Source: Anniella stebbinsi (taxonomy: Eukaryota; Chordata; Lepidosauria; Squamata; Anniellidae). From it: 64,000 bases of DNA. Below the pieces are notes generated by a model. It saw only the letters and a list, made by a program, of their open reading frames with translations. It ran no database searches and was not told where the DNA came from. Below, in pieces: positions 32,496-42,540 of this stretch (its first letter is position 1; each line of letters begins with the position of its first letter). The stretch is from assembly GCA_029215795.1 (NCBI GenBank), contig JARDYH010000007.1:79743763-79807762 (forward strand), written 5' to 3'. Made by a program: the position numbers and the translations under genes.

Positions 32496-32815
32496 TAGGG
32501 ATGGGAGAACTTACCACAGCCTGGGTCGGGTGCCACTAGCCGGACACCCCCCAGCAACCCAACCCTGCTCACCATGTGCAGGGAACTGCTGGGCAGTCTG
32601 CAGGTGCTGCCAAGCCCTGCTCCCTCGCTGGGCTGCCATTTTGCATAAAAATGGTGGCTCAGCCTTTTTCACAAAGGTCCATCTTGCATACTTGGTGGCT
32701 GTAAATGGGCCATTTTGCACCATTTCTGCAAATTGTCCTCTACGCAAAAGGCCGAGACGCCATTTTTATCCTGGGTCAGGTGATGAAAGTGGGGTTGAGC
32801 AGGGGTTGACCTGAG
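32496..32815. mobile_element. Possible DNA element with TAGGGATGGG terminus
   Basis: Starts TAGGGATGGGAGAACTTACC and contains CCATTTTGCATAAAAATGG and GCCATTTTTATCCTGGG (inverted words). No matching right end found, so a remnant at best. Confidence 0.4.
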
Positions 32816-32914
32816 TCTCTCCAGATGTTTGTACTCCTTCTCCTCCCATCACCCCTGACCATTGGCCATCGGACAGGGGTTGTTGAAAGCTGTCACTTAA
32901 AACCTCTGGAGGGA

Positions 32915-33145
32915 ATGAGGTCATCTGGAATGGCCTGCCGGAGGAGATTCCTCGATTTAACATTCTCTCTGAGTTTAAAGCAGCTATAAAAAAACTAGCC
33001 TCTTCCGGCAGGTCTACTCAGAATTGTTGATTGTTTTATATGCTCTTTTAATTAATTTATGTATTTGATCTATATTGTTATTGTACTAATGTGGTTCCCC
33101 GCCTCGATCCAAAGGGAGATGCGGGTAAGAAATAAAATTTGGGAC
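32915..33145 (+). mobile_element. L2-like LINE 3' end
   Basis: ATCTGGAATGGCCTGCCGGA then GGAGATTCCTCG encodes the WNGLPEEI segment; GCCTCTTCCGGCAGGTCTAC and CCCCGCCTCGATCCAAAGGG complete the 3' end, followed by AAGAAATAAAAT. Heavily 5' truncated. Confidence 0.85.
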
Positions 33146-33615
33146 ACTTCTGACACTTTGCCCGAGTTGTCCAATTTGTTTGTTTTTTCAAAAATGAAAT
33201 GCTTGCAGGGATGCAGTGCTCTTTCAAGAAATAATGAACAGACTGGATGAAAGCAAATATAAAATAAGGCTGATAACACAAGTCCCTAGCCTCTGGTTCT
33301 CTCCCCCTGCTCCCTTTCCTTGGATTACTTTCCACTTAATTTTTAATTTGCTTACTGTGCATCAACGGAGGCAGGAGCCCCATTCATCAGTGAACAAAGC
33401 TTCCAGTCAGCTTCTCTGCGTTGCGCACGGCAGTACGAGGCCACCGTCTCACCCGCCATGGTTATCTGCGTGACAAGGAGAATTATGAGATCAGTATATC
33501 ATCCAATTATCAGTGATTGCCCTTAATTTTCTCAGCAAATCTTTCCTAAATCTGGAAACGGGAGAAGGAGACAGAACAGACGAAGCACCGAGTATAAAAT
33601 CCGCGCCTTCCCTGA

Positions 33616-33646
<31 letters not shown>

Positions 33647-34227
33647 TGCTGACCTGTGAGCTTTCATTTTCGTCTGGGTAATTAAAAAGGAATAACTGTA
33701 TAAATCTTTGCTGTTGTTGTTATTGTTGTAGTTGCTTTCTTGTCCTTCCATTACCTACCAAGACATGGATGGCTTGGCTATGCTTCTCTTCCCTAGGCTC
33801 AAAGATTGTTTTAATTTAAATCCCAACTTTTACCGTGATGAAGTAAATACGGCTTAACCCAATAAAGAGCCTCCGTCAGACGAGCGTTTTATTGCACGCT
33901 CGTTACTGGGCACTCACGGATTGTCGTGCGTCTCTTTCACAGTATTGTCTACCTTCTGTGCGCCTCCTGCCCCTTCTAGCCTTCTTTGTGCCACAAAAAC
34001 CCGCCCCAGAAAGTCCAACTTATTTTTAAAGACAGAAGTTGCCGCTATCTCCTGCTGTGTGCGGGAGAAGCAGCGGGACCTAAGCATCCCACTGAATGGA
34101 GCATGTGCAAGTTGTTGACTTCCTCTTTCGAAAGAGGAAGTCATGAGGGACAAACACATGGTTGGAGAAGTGACGATAAGCAAACATGATCCCCCCGTAC
34201 GATGACACTCAAAGAACAGCAAAGCCT
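33146..34227. other. Unannotated stretch with (GA)n and palindromes
   Basis: (GA)n at 33,619-33,646. A hairpin CGAGCG...CGCTCG around 33,880-33,900 and a perfect 28-bp palindrome at 34,116-34,143 suggest an unrecognised palindromic DNA element at about 33,870-34,200. No gene. Confidence 0.45.
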
Positions 34228-34315
34228 TTGGTTAGCTTAAAGCACAATCATATGCATATATACTTAGAAGTAAGTCTCATTGAGTAGAATGGGACTCACT
34301 CACAAGGACTTCCTG
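34228..34315 (-). repeat. Short interspersed repeat (GAGTAAGT/TGGGACT type), reverse
   Basis: GTAAGTCTCATTGAGTAGAA then TGGGACTCACTC, preceded by CACAATCATATGCATATATA; the counterpart of 46,375-46,450. Common in squamate DNA by recall; class unknown. Confidence 0.55.
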
Positions 34316-34404
34316 CTGGATCTTCAGGGAAAAAGGCAATTGTGTCTGAAGCTTAATTTTTTTCCCCCATACCAGATAGTAGCCACGTTCCCTGGTAGTA
34401 TCCA

Positions 34405-34565
34405 GGATATAACTTGATTGATTGATTTGCATTTTTATTCCACCTTTCCTCCATGGAATCATGATTTCTCTACCCATTATATTCACACAGCAGCCCTGTG
34501 AGGTAGGATATTCTGAGAGAGCATGATTGGACCAAGCTTATCTGGTGAGCTTCATGGAGGGACAA
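34405..34565 (-). mobile_element. tRNA-derived SINE (reverse, degraded; 51.2-kb type)
   Basis: TTTTTATTCCACCTTTCCTC, CAGCCCTGTGAGGTAGGATA and TGGTGAGCTTCATGG are the complement of the SINE body at 51,228-51,473 (AGGAAAG.., CCTACTTCACAGGGTTG, CCATGAAAGCTCAC). Confidence 0.7.
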
Positions 34566-34599
34566 CAACATATTCTTGTGTTAGATTTGATCAGGCCCA

Positions 34600-34695
34600 G
34601 GCACCTTGGTGTCCTCCAGATGTTTGAACTACAACTCCCATAATTCCTGAATATTGCCCATGCTGGTGGCAGCTTATGGGAATCATCTGGCAGGC
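34600..34695. repeat. Short palindromic interspersed repeat
   Basis: CCTCCAGATGTTTGAACTAC then AACTCCCATAATTCCTG; same family as 19,795-19,905. Confidence 0.6.
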
Positions 34696-35429
34696 ATCAT
34701 GTTGCCTTACATGGAGTAGACTATAGGTCAGCACTCTTCCTCCATAAGAGGTCAGTCATCTGCTTCTGGGAACCCCATAAGGTTAGGTGAGCAGGATGGT
34801 GATAACAACCTCACTCCTGTTTTTATCTCATGGAAAACAACTAAAATGATCACATGATACTCTTATTAAATGCAGAATTTGCACCTCTACCCTTGCCTCA
34901 ATGGGGACTTTAGGGCCACCACTAACTCAAGGAAGGGGGAAGTGTGTAATTTACAGAGGCTACAGAATTTCCACAATTCCCCCGTTACATCCATGGCAAC
35001 CGCCATGGGTGCAGGAGGAGGATGCGCATGATTTGGGCACATGGGCAGGCAGCTGCCAAGTGCTCACCAGGGCCTCGCGATCACTCGGGTGGGGATCCAC
35101 ATTTGTGCCAGGTGCACCCAATTAAGTCTGGGGTGGCTGGATGAGAGGGGGTCTTCCAGACTCATGGACCCCACTGGGCGCTCGCGGCATCCCTGAGCAT
35201 AAATAACCATGCATTTTCTTTTTACAGTGCAACTTTTGAAAAATGCTTTCTTTAAAAATGCACAACTTAAAAGTGTTAATTTTAAAACTTTGAAAATGCA
35301 CAACTTTTTTTTTTTTGGGGGGGGGGGGGAGAACAGGTTGCAAATGAGAACAGAAGTGAGCCAAGCCAACCTGTGAAGTAAAATTTTGAAAATTTCAGCA
35401 AGCTCAAGCATTTCCCATCACTAATTAAT
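34696..35429. other. Unannotated stretch
   Basis: GC-rich patch at 34,980-35,170 and repeated TTTGAAAATGCACAACTT-type words at 35,210-35,320 of the dispersed TGCACAACTT family. No gene. Confidence 0.4.
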
Positions 35430-35575
35430 ATTCAGCCATAATGACACTCACTGGGGAGCCTTGGTCAAGTCTCCCCCCTCAGGCTATCCTTCCTCATAGG
35501 GTTGCTGTGAGGATAAATTGTGTATGGGGGGAGACGAAACCGTGTACACTGCCCTGAATATTTTTCAAATCATTT
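35430..35575 (+). mobile_element. tRNA-derived SINE fragment (forward)
   Basis: CACTCACTGGGGAGCCTTGG, then CTCATAGGGTTGCTGTGAGG ATAAATTG and CTGCCCTGAA: body and 3' part of the same SINE as 51,228, with the tRNA head missing. Confidence 0.65.
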
Positions 35576-35643
35576 CCTTGTCCTCCTTAGGAATAGGAGA
35601 ATTAGTAAGGTTCATTGAGGTACTCCAAGTTCCTCCTTGAAAC

Positions 35644-35895
35644 TTCTACACCAAGCAGGATATAGCGGTATGAACGTGGTATGAAAGCGATATAGAAAAG
35701 CCAAGAGCCACACCAAGCAGGATATTGAACTACGAAAGTAGTATGAAAGCAGTATATGGTATGTGTCTATGGGCCCCAACAGTTGTCAGGGCACTTCAAT
35801 ACCACTATAAAGTAGTAATGTGGCTCCTGCCTTTTATATACCACTTTCATGCCGCTTTTATAGTGCCATATCCTGCTTGGTGTAGATTGGGCCTT
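35644..35895. mobile_element. Palindromic element TCTACACCAAGCAGG...
   Basis: TCTACACCAAGCAGGATATA at the left pairs with TATCCTGCTTGGTGTAGAT at the right. CCACACCAAGCAGGATATTG also recurs internally at 35,710, so the terminus-like sequence is present three times. The centre holds GTCTATGGGCCCCAACAG. About 250 bp, non-coding, superfamily unknown. Other copies at 12,994 and 47,161. Confidence 0.82.
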
Positions 35896-36724
35896 GGTCT
35901 GGCTTTTTCCCATTCCCAACTAACAGTAGAACTTCTCCCATTTGTCATTGTTGTTTGAATGGGGAAAAGCATGAATTTAGCTGTGCATTTTCAAAACCTG
36001 TGCATGGAAATGTATACTCCCCCCTCACTGACTAAAGTGTGAAAATGTTATTTTCCCCTTAAATTCACATTTTTAAGGCACACATTTTTCTAAAATCCAC
36101 ATTTTTGCAAAGACACTTGCAAGCTTTGCCCACAAAGTGTTCTTGTGCTCACATTTGGGGCTGCCAACAGGGTAAATTCTACCGTTAAACAAAGGCAAAT
36201 GAAATCCTTATACATCCCTAGTCCTCCTCTGCTATCACCAAAGAAGGGCTCCTTTGCTCCCCCTCCCCCACAGAATTCTCAGTGTATGTGGTGAGAATAA
36301 TCATTTTTGCACATGCTGTTTAATCAACTGCGCAGAGTACAAACGTGATGACCCTCCTTTCCCGATCTCAGTTATTAGCAAGCCAAGAATTTCCAGCCAA
36401 TTATATTTCACATAAATGTGTGAACTGGCAATATATCGTATTTTGACTCCTCCTGGCTTTTTGCTTGCTTGTTTCATTTTTTTGGCTGTTTCCAAAAACA
36501 GCACTGATCTCCTGCCTCAACCCCAGTAGATTTTCAGCATATCAGCTTCTGAAATTCTCCACATCTAAAATTCTCCCTGCATTTTGAAGTTCCAACTTAT
36601 CTTGTCTTGTTTCTCAAGTGGAACGGATGCGTTAGGAATCTCCCGTTCTCCTGTTTCTTCAGTCCTTCTGACTTTTGTTACAGAGTGGTGTAATGCAATT
36701 TTCATTTCTTTCATTTCCTTCAAG
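35896..36724. other. Unannotated stretch
   Basis: 36,000-36,220 carries the CACATTTTT/TTGCAAAG words of the dispersed family and ends TACATCCCTA at 36,220. No gene. Confidence 0.4.
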
Positions 36725-37043
36725 TAGGGTGACCAAATAAAATCCAGGTCAGGGCTCATGTAACTTTAACAGTTGTACAGAAAAAGACATTTCAGCCAGC
36801 ATCATTTGTATGCAATTAGTTCCTGGTGAAATTCCCTCTTCATCACAACAGTTAAAGGTGCAGGCACTATACTAGAGTGACCATATTCAAAAGAAGGCAG
36901 GGCCCCTGCAACTTTAACAGTTGTGATGAAGAGGGAATTTCACCAGGAACTAATTGCATACAAATGACACTGGCTGAAATTCCCTTTTCTCTACAACAGT
37001 TAAAGTTACATGAGCCCTGACCTGATTTTATCTGGTCAGCCTA
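36725..37043 (+). mobile_element. Family A MITE, copy 7, perfect 8-bp TSD
   Basis: Ends TAGGGTGACCAAATAAAATC and GATTTTATCTGGTCAGCCTA; duplication CCTTCAAG at 36,717-36,724 and 37,044-37,051. AAATCCAGG-end subtype. Confidence 0.94.
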
Positions 37044-37064
37044 CCTTCAAGTCTTCCCCTCCCA

Positions 37065-38095
37065 CCCCACGTTGCTGACACACATGCGTGTACTGACAAA
37101 ACACTGCATAAAGCATCCTGATGTGATTGTGATAGCTATACAGTCGCATCAAGAGAACACTGGGACGACATTAACAAGACGGAATTCCGCAGAGACAAAT
37201 GCAAGGTCTGGCATTCCGGTGCTTAAACTCAAAGGTGTGAGGGCGACCTGGCTTGGAAGCAGTGGATGTGAAGAGGACCTGTCCATCTTAGGGAATCAAA
37301 TGCTGAAGATGAGCCAGGAGTGCTATGCAGGCTGCTAAAAAAGCAAACCAAGTGTTAGGCTGCATCAACAGAAGTGCAGTGTCCAGGTCATGAGAAGCGA
37401 TTGTATCACCCTGTTCTGCACCCAGTCCTTGGCATTACCATTTAAGAAAAAGAATAACAAACCGAAACATGTCCAGAGAAGGGTGACAAAGATCATGAAG
37501 GGCTTGGAGACCAAGGTCTGTGTGGAAAGGTTGAAGGACTTGCAGAAAAGGGCAACTGATCAAGGGGCTGGAGCATCTCCCCTGTGAGGGGAGGTTACAA
37601 CAGCTGGGATTATTTAGCTTGGAAAATGGAGGCTAAGGGGTGTACAGAAACATATGTGGCATGGAGAATGAGGTCAGGGTGACATTTTCCACCCTCTCCC
37701 GTAATACCAGAACTCAGTGAGGTCATCCCATGAAGCTGATTGGTGGGGCAGATAAAAGGAAGGGCTTTTTCACACAGCACATAGTTAAACTATGGAATTC
37801 ACTGCCACAAGATGTAGTGATGACCACCGATTTAGTTGGCTTTAAAAGACGGTTGGATAAATTCCTGGAGGAGAAGGCTATCAATGGCTACTAGTCCTGG
37901 TGGCTATGTCCTATCTTCAGTATCAGAGGCAGTAAGCCTATGTACGCTAGTTGCTGGGAACATGGGCAGAAGGATGCTGTTGTACTCATGTCTTACTTGT
38001 GGGTTCCTTGTCAACAGCTGGTTGGCCACTGTGTGAACAGAGTGCTGAATTAGATAAATCCTTGGTCTGATCCAGCAGGGCTCTTCTTATGTCCA
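37065..38095 (+). mobile_element. CR1 LINE, about 1 kb of 3' region
   Basis: Order of CR1 3' words: AAATGCAAGGTC, AGGCTGCATCAACAGAAGTG, GTGACAAAGATCATGAAGGG, GGAGGTTACAACAGCTGGG, ATTTAGCTTGGAAAATGGAG, GAATTCACTGCCACAAGATG, GGTTGGATAAATTCCTGGAG, GGTCTGATCCAGCAGGGCTC, TTCTTATGTCCATATG tail. Frames are destroyed. A different CR1 subfamily from 13,490. Confidence 0.88.
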
Positions 38096-38462
38096 TATGA
38101 GTTGGATACGTTTAACCTGATGAATAGAGTTCATTATTGTTACTTCATCCATGCCCCTATTCATCACTCATTCAAAGGTGGGAAGCTAACTTTTCTTCCA
38201 TCATATTTGGGACAAAGAAATGTCCAGGGGACTCTGGGCAGATAACAACTATTCAGCTGCTACAGGCAGTGCCATAAACCTGCAAAAGCAAGGGTGAAAA
38301 GGCAGCTAAAACAAATGTAAGTAACAAATGAAATGGCAGTGAAATGAATCCATAAAAATAGAAGAGGACATGTGCCTGGCTTTCTGTCTATCTATCAGTG
38401 TCAAAGGTCCATGACTGTGAAGAACAGTCACCTGAATTTGGCCATGCATATGGATTGGAGAC
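38096..38462. other. No recognised feature
   Basis: Nothing identified between the CR1 tail and the TAGGGATGTGCA motif at 38,463. Confidence 0.4.
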
Positions 38463-38545
38463 TAGGGATGTGCATAGTGGGGTTATTTGGTTTTTAAAAT
38501 ACATTAATTGATTTCATCAATTTAAAATGTATTTATTCCATTTTG
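38463..38545. mobile_element. TAGGGATGTGCA terminus remnant
   Basis: TAGGGATGTGCATAGTGGGG followed by an inverted repeat AAAATACATTAATTGA / TCAATTTAAAATGTATTT. It has the same 12-base terminus as the foldback elements, but neither GATCGG nor TATCG words, and no right end. May be a fourth payload type or chance. Confidence 0.4.
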
Positions 38546-38680
38546 TTTGTTTTTATTTTATCTATTGCATTTATATCCTGCCTTTTTTCCTCCAATCAAC
38601 CCAAGGCAGTGAACATAATCCTCCTCCAGTATCCAATAAAACACACAGAAGCAATGAAAATGAACAGACTGTGCTCTTTT
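38546..38680 (-). mobile_element. SINE 3' tail region (reverse)
   Basis: ATTGCATTTATATCCTGCCT, TTTTTCCTCCAATCAACCCA AGGCAG and CATAATCCTCCTCC are the complement of the 3' end of the SINE type at 51,228 (GGAGGAGGATTATG, CTTGGGTTCCTTGGAAGAA). Confidence 0.6.
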
Positions 38681-38838
38681 ACCTGGGAGTAAGCCTCATT
38701 GAACTCTGCTTCCCCCCCCCCTCCTGTCCAGGGCTATATCTGTTGTGTGGTGACATCAACACATTCAGCATCAGTATTAGCTGGTTACAAGGTACAACAA
38801 TGTCATGAAATGCATCTCCTACTTCCCTGATCTAAAAG

Positions 38839-38841
<3 letters not shown>

Positions 38842-38886
<45 letters not shown>
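38842..38886. repeat. (AG)n microsatellite
   Basis: About 22 AG units. Confidence 0.95.
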
Positions 38887-38887
<1 letters not shown>

Positions 38888-39554
38888 AAATTTCTGCCTG
38901 CTATAAAAACATTTATCAATGACTACAGTGACAATGGGGATATTCTCCTCCCTTCTTTGGAAAGCTGTGAATCCTGTACGATGCACTTGATTTACCGCAG
39001 AGGAAATCTTTCTCCACATTGTTCAAGGGTAAGCTATGAGGCTTAATCAATTATTGTTGTGAGATGCCTCAAGATCCTCAGAGGCTGAGGATGAGCTAAA
39101 TATTATCAAAACTGCCACTCCAGTTATAAATACCCATCCTAGCCCCTGGGATGTATACTTCATCCTCGTAACACCAGGCAGGCTCTTTCACATTTAAATA
39201 AATAAATAAATATTATCCATGCATTTCCTACTCTCCTACCTGAAGATGGCACTGCAGCTCCTCATATGCCCAAATTCAATTTCCCACAGATTCCTGCACA
39301 GCGCTTCTGAGCAGTAGGAAATGACAGCATTCTTCTTTTTTTTTTTTTTAAGACAGACTAACTGACCCTGTGGATCCGTCAATCTGTTCTGTACAGACTT
39401 TTCCAAGCATGTGGCTGGGGAAATCCACATTCAACATGAAAGATCACTCAATGTGTAGTCTATCTTTCTGTGTGATTTGCAAAAGGGATGTCTGAGGATT
39501 TCGTTTGTGCTTGCAAAACCCTGTTCATAACTCTGACTGCGAGAGCAAGCACAT
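38887..39554. other. No recognised feature
   Basis: An (AAAT)n run at 39,198-39,213 and a poly-T at 39,336-39,350; no gene. Confidence 0.4.
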
Positions 39555-39872
39555 GTCCGCTGAAAATGTTCACAAATTGCCAAACGTGGGCTCACATTCG
39601 ATTCGTGCAACTTTCCCTGGTCAATTTTCACAAATGTTCATCCAAATTCCTCTATGGACAGAGTTAGCCCTGCTTCAGTCTTTGGAGGAAATTTGCACAA
39701 GCTACAAAATTTGCGCAAATTTCTCATTTGATCAGTGCCCAATTTGTGCGATTTTCCAGTTTGTGCGGAGTGAGCAGCAACCGCACACATGACTGGGAGA
39801 CGGTGATGATGAATGGCGAGGTGATGATCAGAGAATCCTGGTGAATTTGAACATTGCTGGTTCACCCATCCA
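39555..39872. repeat. Unclassified DNA-element-like repeat, copy 2
   Basis: Collinear with 31,060-31,377 (see there). Ends GCTGGTTCACCCATCCATAA, with one base changed in the CATCCCTA end. Confidence 0.65.
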
Positions 39873-40125
39873 TAAAACTTTGCAAAGGGTGGGGTATTCT
39901 GGGGTTCCCATTCATATATTCACCCAGTTTTTTTCTGGCTGTTTTCTCTTCCCCTCCCACTGCTGCCCAGTGAAATACCCCTTTCAGTCACTCACGCAGT
40001 TGCATCAGACCGAGCAAGTGCTTCTGGAAATGAGACATGCAAGAAGAGTGAGACAGGATCACATTGATGGTACACACTAATTTAATTTGGGAATTAAAGC
40101 TGCAATCCTAAACAAAGCTATTAAG

Positions 40126-40443
40126 TAGGCTGACCATCTGAAAAGGAGGACAGGGCTCATATAACTTTAACAGTTGTAGAGAAAAGGGAATTTCAGCAGG
40201 TGTCATTTGTATGCAATTAGTTCCTGGTGAAATTCCCTCTTCATCACAACTGTTAAAGGTGCAGGCACTATACTAGAGTGACCATATACAAAAGAAGGCA
40301 GGGCTCTGCAACTTTAATTGTTGTGATGAAGAGGGAATATCACCAGGAACTAATTGCATACAAATGACACTGGTTGAAATTCCTTTTCTCTACAACTGTT
40401 AAAGTTATAGGAGCCCTGTCCTCCTTTTCAGATGGTCAGCCTA
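40126..40443 (+). mobile_element. Family A MITE, copy 8, 7-bp flank repeat
   Basis: Ends TAGGCTGACCATCTGAAAAG and CTTTTCAGATGGTCAGCCTA: the CATCTG change (usually CATATG) is present on both arms. Flanks share TATTAAG. The right arm alone has GGAATATCACC. Confidence 0.92.
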
Positions 40444-40590
40444 TATTAAGAAACTCTGAGATTTGGTTTTGAGTCAGCTTGCATTCCATGGCTCAGTTCC
40501 GGCAATTACCTGGGTAGCAACAGTCTTTGTATGGTGGTATAGTGGCTGCATTTGTCTTCCTTCCACCATGGATATTGCATATTGCATGAC

Positions 40591-40910
40591 TCGGGAAGCA
40601 ATACGGAAAGGAGGACAGGGCTCCTGTATCTTTAACAGTTGTATTGAAAAGGGAATTTCAGGTGGTGTTATTTGTTTGAACGCAGCACCTGGTGAAATTC
40701 CCTCTTCAACACAACAGTCGAAGCTGCAAGAGCCCTGCCCTCTTTTGTATCTGGTCAAGAGGGCAGGGCTCCTGCAGCTTTAACTCTTGTGATGAAGAGG
40801 GAATTTCACCAGCTGCTGCATGCATACAAATGACATCTGCAGTAGTTCCCTTTTCCATACAACTGTTAAAGATACAGGAGCCCTATCCTCCTTTCCATAT
40901 GGTCACCCTA
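40591..40910 (-). mobile_element. Family A MITE, copy 9, oldest-looking, perfect 8-bp TSD
   Basis: The left end has decayed to TCGGGAAGCAATACGGAAAG (from TAGGGTGACCATATGGAAAG), but the right end GGTCACCCTA is intact and both flanks read TGCATGAC (40,583-40,590; 40,911-40,918). It shares CTCCTGTATCTTTAACAG and the symmetrical loop (CCCTGCCCTCTTTTG..AAGAGGGCAGGGCTCC) with copy 3. Confidence 0.9.
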
Positions 40911-41359
40911 TGCATGACTTAAAAAGAAACAAAAGACCAAACAGAAGTCTAGTGCTCATGGAAGCCTGATTCTACGGATGGATTCTGACTCTTCCACTTT
41001 TGATAAAGTTTCGTTTGTTTTTTCTAGCCCACATAAATTTGCAATTCAGGGTGCAGTCCTATGGGATTCACCCTGGCTTCTCATAAGCCACCAAATTTGT
41101 GCCTCCCACTTTGCCTGTCTAGCAGAGGCTTCAGGGAGAGGAGAAGGAGGATGTGGGTGGCTGGCTGGCTGGGATACCACATAACCCCATGTCCTCAGTT
41201 TCCTTCCCTCCCTGCCGCTGGGAACACATTCTTTCCCCTATCTCCATGCTCCATTTTGCTAACGTAGCAAAGATAGCTGGTGTGGTTCTCTTCATGCTAG
41301 CTATAAGGGGAAGGGGGGGCAGTGAAAGGAGCACAGTTTCCCAGGTTGGACCCCTGTCT
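40911..41359. other. No recognised feature
   Basis: Gap between two family A copies; nothing identified. Confidence 0.4.
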
Positions 41360-41679
41360 TAGGCTGACCAGATAAAATCCGGATCAGGGCTCATGTAACT
41401 TTAACAGTTGTAGAGAAAAGGGAATTCCAGCCAGTGTCATTTGTATGCAATTAGTTCCTGGTGAAATTCCCACTTCATCACAACAGTTAAAGTTGCAGGC
41501 ACTATACTAGAGTGACCAGATACAAAAGAAGGCAGGGCCCCTGCAACTTTAACTGTTGTGATGAAGAGGGAATTTCACCAGGAACTAATTGCATACAAAT
41601 GACACTGGCTGAAATTCCCTTTTCTCTACAACTCTTAAAGTTACATGAGCCCTGACCTGGATTTTATCTGGTCACCCTA
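41360..41679 (+). mobile_element. Family A MITE, copy 10, perfect 8-bp TSD
   Basis: Ends TAGGCTGACCAGATAAAATC and GATTTTATCTGGTCACCCTA; duplication CCCTGTCT at 41,352-41,359 and 41,680-41,687. AAATCCAGG-end subtype; its loop reads GTGACCAGATAC, so the loop terminus-like motif shares the CAGAT variant. Confidence 0.94.
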
Positions 41680-41687
41680 CCCTGTCT

Positions 41688-42099
41688 ACAAGTTCAGAGC
41701 CTGGAAGCTGAACAATCCTCTGTTCCCCCAGAAGCTTTCTAAGGGACACAGGATGGCTCTCTAAGTCTGCCTAAATTTTTGTACACATTTTCATGCACAT
41801 AAAAAAAAATCATATACATTTTTGTACATAATTTCCTCTAAGATACATGTCTTTTTGCCAGCCGCTTTCCTGAACATTTTTTCCCCTTTCCCTTTTCTTT
41901 TTGGTAGCTGTTTTCCCCCTAAAGTATGCAGTTTTTGACATGCACGGGCATTGCAGAATTCGGAGAAGTGCAAAAACCCGTTGTGTTCTGATTCGTGTAT
42001 TATTTTGGGAAGTGTGAATTAGGTTTGTTCAATGCAAACCAAATGAATTTCTCTCCAAGCTTCTCTGATTCTCACCATCTCCTTCCCATCCACTGTTAT
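41688..42099. other. Unannotated; dispersed-repeat words
   Basis: CACATTTTCATGCACATAAA and TTTTGTACATAATTTCC resemble the dispersed TGCAC/ATTTT family seen at 36.0, 46.8 and 47.6 kb. No gene. Confidence 0.4.
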
Positions 42100-42176
42100 T
42101 CTTTATCTGTATTTACGAATGCATTCATCCCCCACTTTTTTCCCCCTCTTGCAAGGAACTCAAGGTGGCTTACCTA
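42100..42176 (-). mobile_element. SINE 3' tail (reverse)
   Basis: TTGCAAGGAACTCAAGGTGG CTTACC preceded by TTTATCTGTATTTACGAATGCA, the complement of a SINE 3' end. Confidence 0.55.
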
Positions 42177-42335
42177 GGCCCTTTCTACACCTAAGGGTGT
42201 AGAGGGAGGGAGGGGGGAGGATTGCAGAATTACCTGCTTCCGCGATCCTCTCCCAGCATCCAAATGGAAGTGTGACGTCTCGGAAGGGAAGAGGGATGTT
42301 ACGCCCATTGCGGCCACCCTATATATATTAAACCA
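42177..42335. mobile_element. Element with GGCCCTTTCTACACC terminus, truncated
   Basis: GGCCCTTTCTACACCTAAGG, GTGTAGAGGGAGGGAGGGGG and ATTACCTGCTTCCGCGATCC match the starts of the elements at 60,303 and 61,433. The right end is absent. Short hairpin CTACACC/GGTGTAG at the very tip. Confidence 0.7.
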
Positions 42336-42439
42336 ACCAACCTGGAGCCAGGAGCGCAATTGTGCTCCAACGAAATATAGGATATAACTTATAGGCACAT
42401 ATTATCTATCTGTAACTAACAAGATAAGCACATAATTAG

Positions 42440-42540
42440 AGCCCTTCTGGATAGACCAAGAGTCCATCTAGTCCAGCACTCTGTTCATACAGTGGCCAAC
42501 CAGCTATCAACCAGGCACCCACAAGCAGGATAAGGTTATT
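42440..42540 (-). mobile_element. CR1 LINE 3' end (reverse)
   Basis: AGAGCCCTTCTGGATAGACC AAGAGTCCATCTAGTCCAGC and CTGTTCATACAGTGGCCAAC are the complement of the tail of the CR1 type at 37,065. Confidence 0.8.

Noticed and set aside
38463..38545. A complete fifth foldback of the TAGGGATGTGCA group
   Set aside because: Only the left terminus and a short inverted repeat are present; no matching right end or duplication was found.
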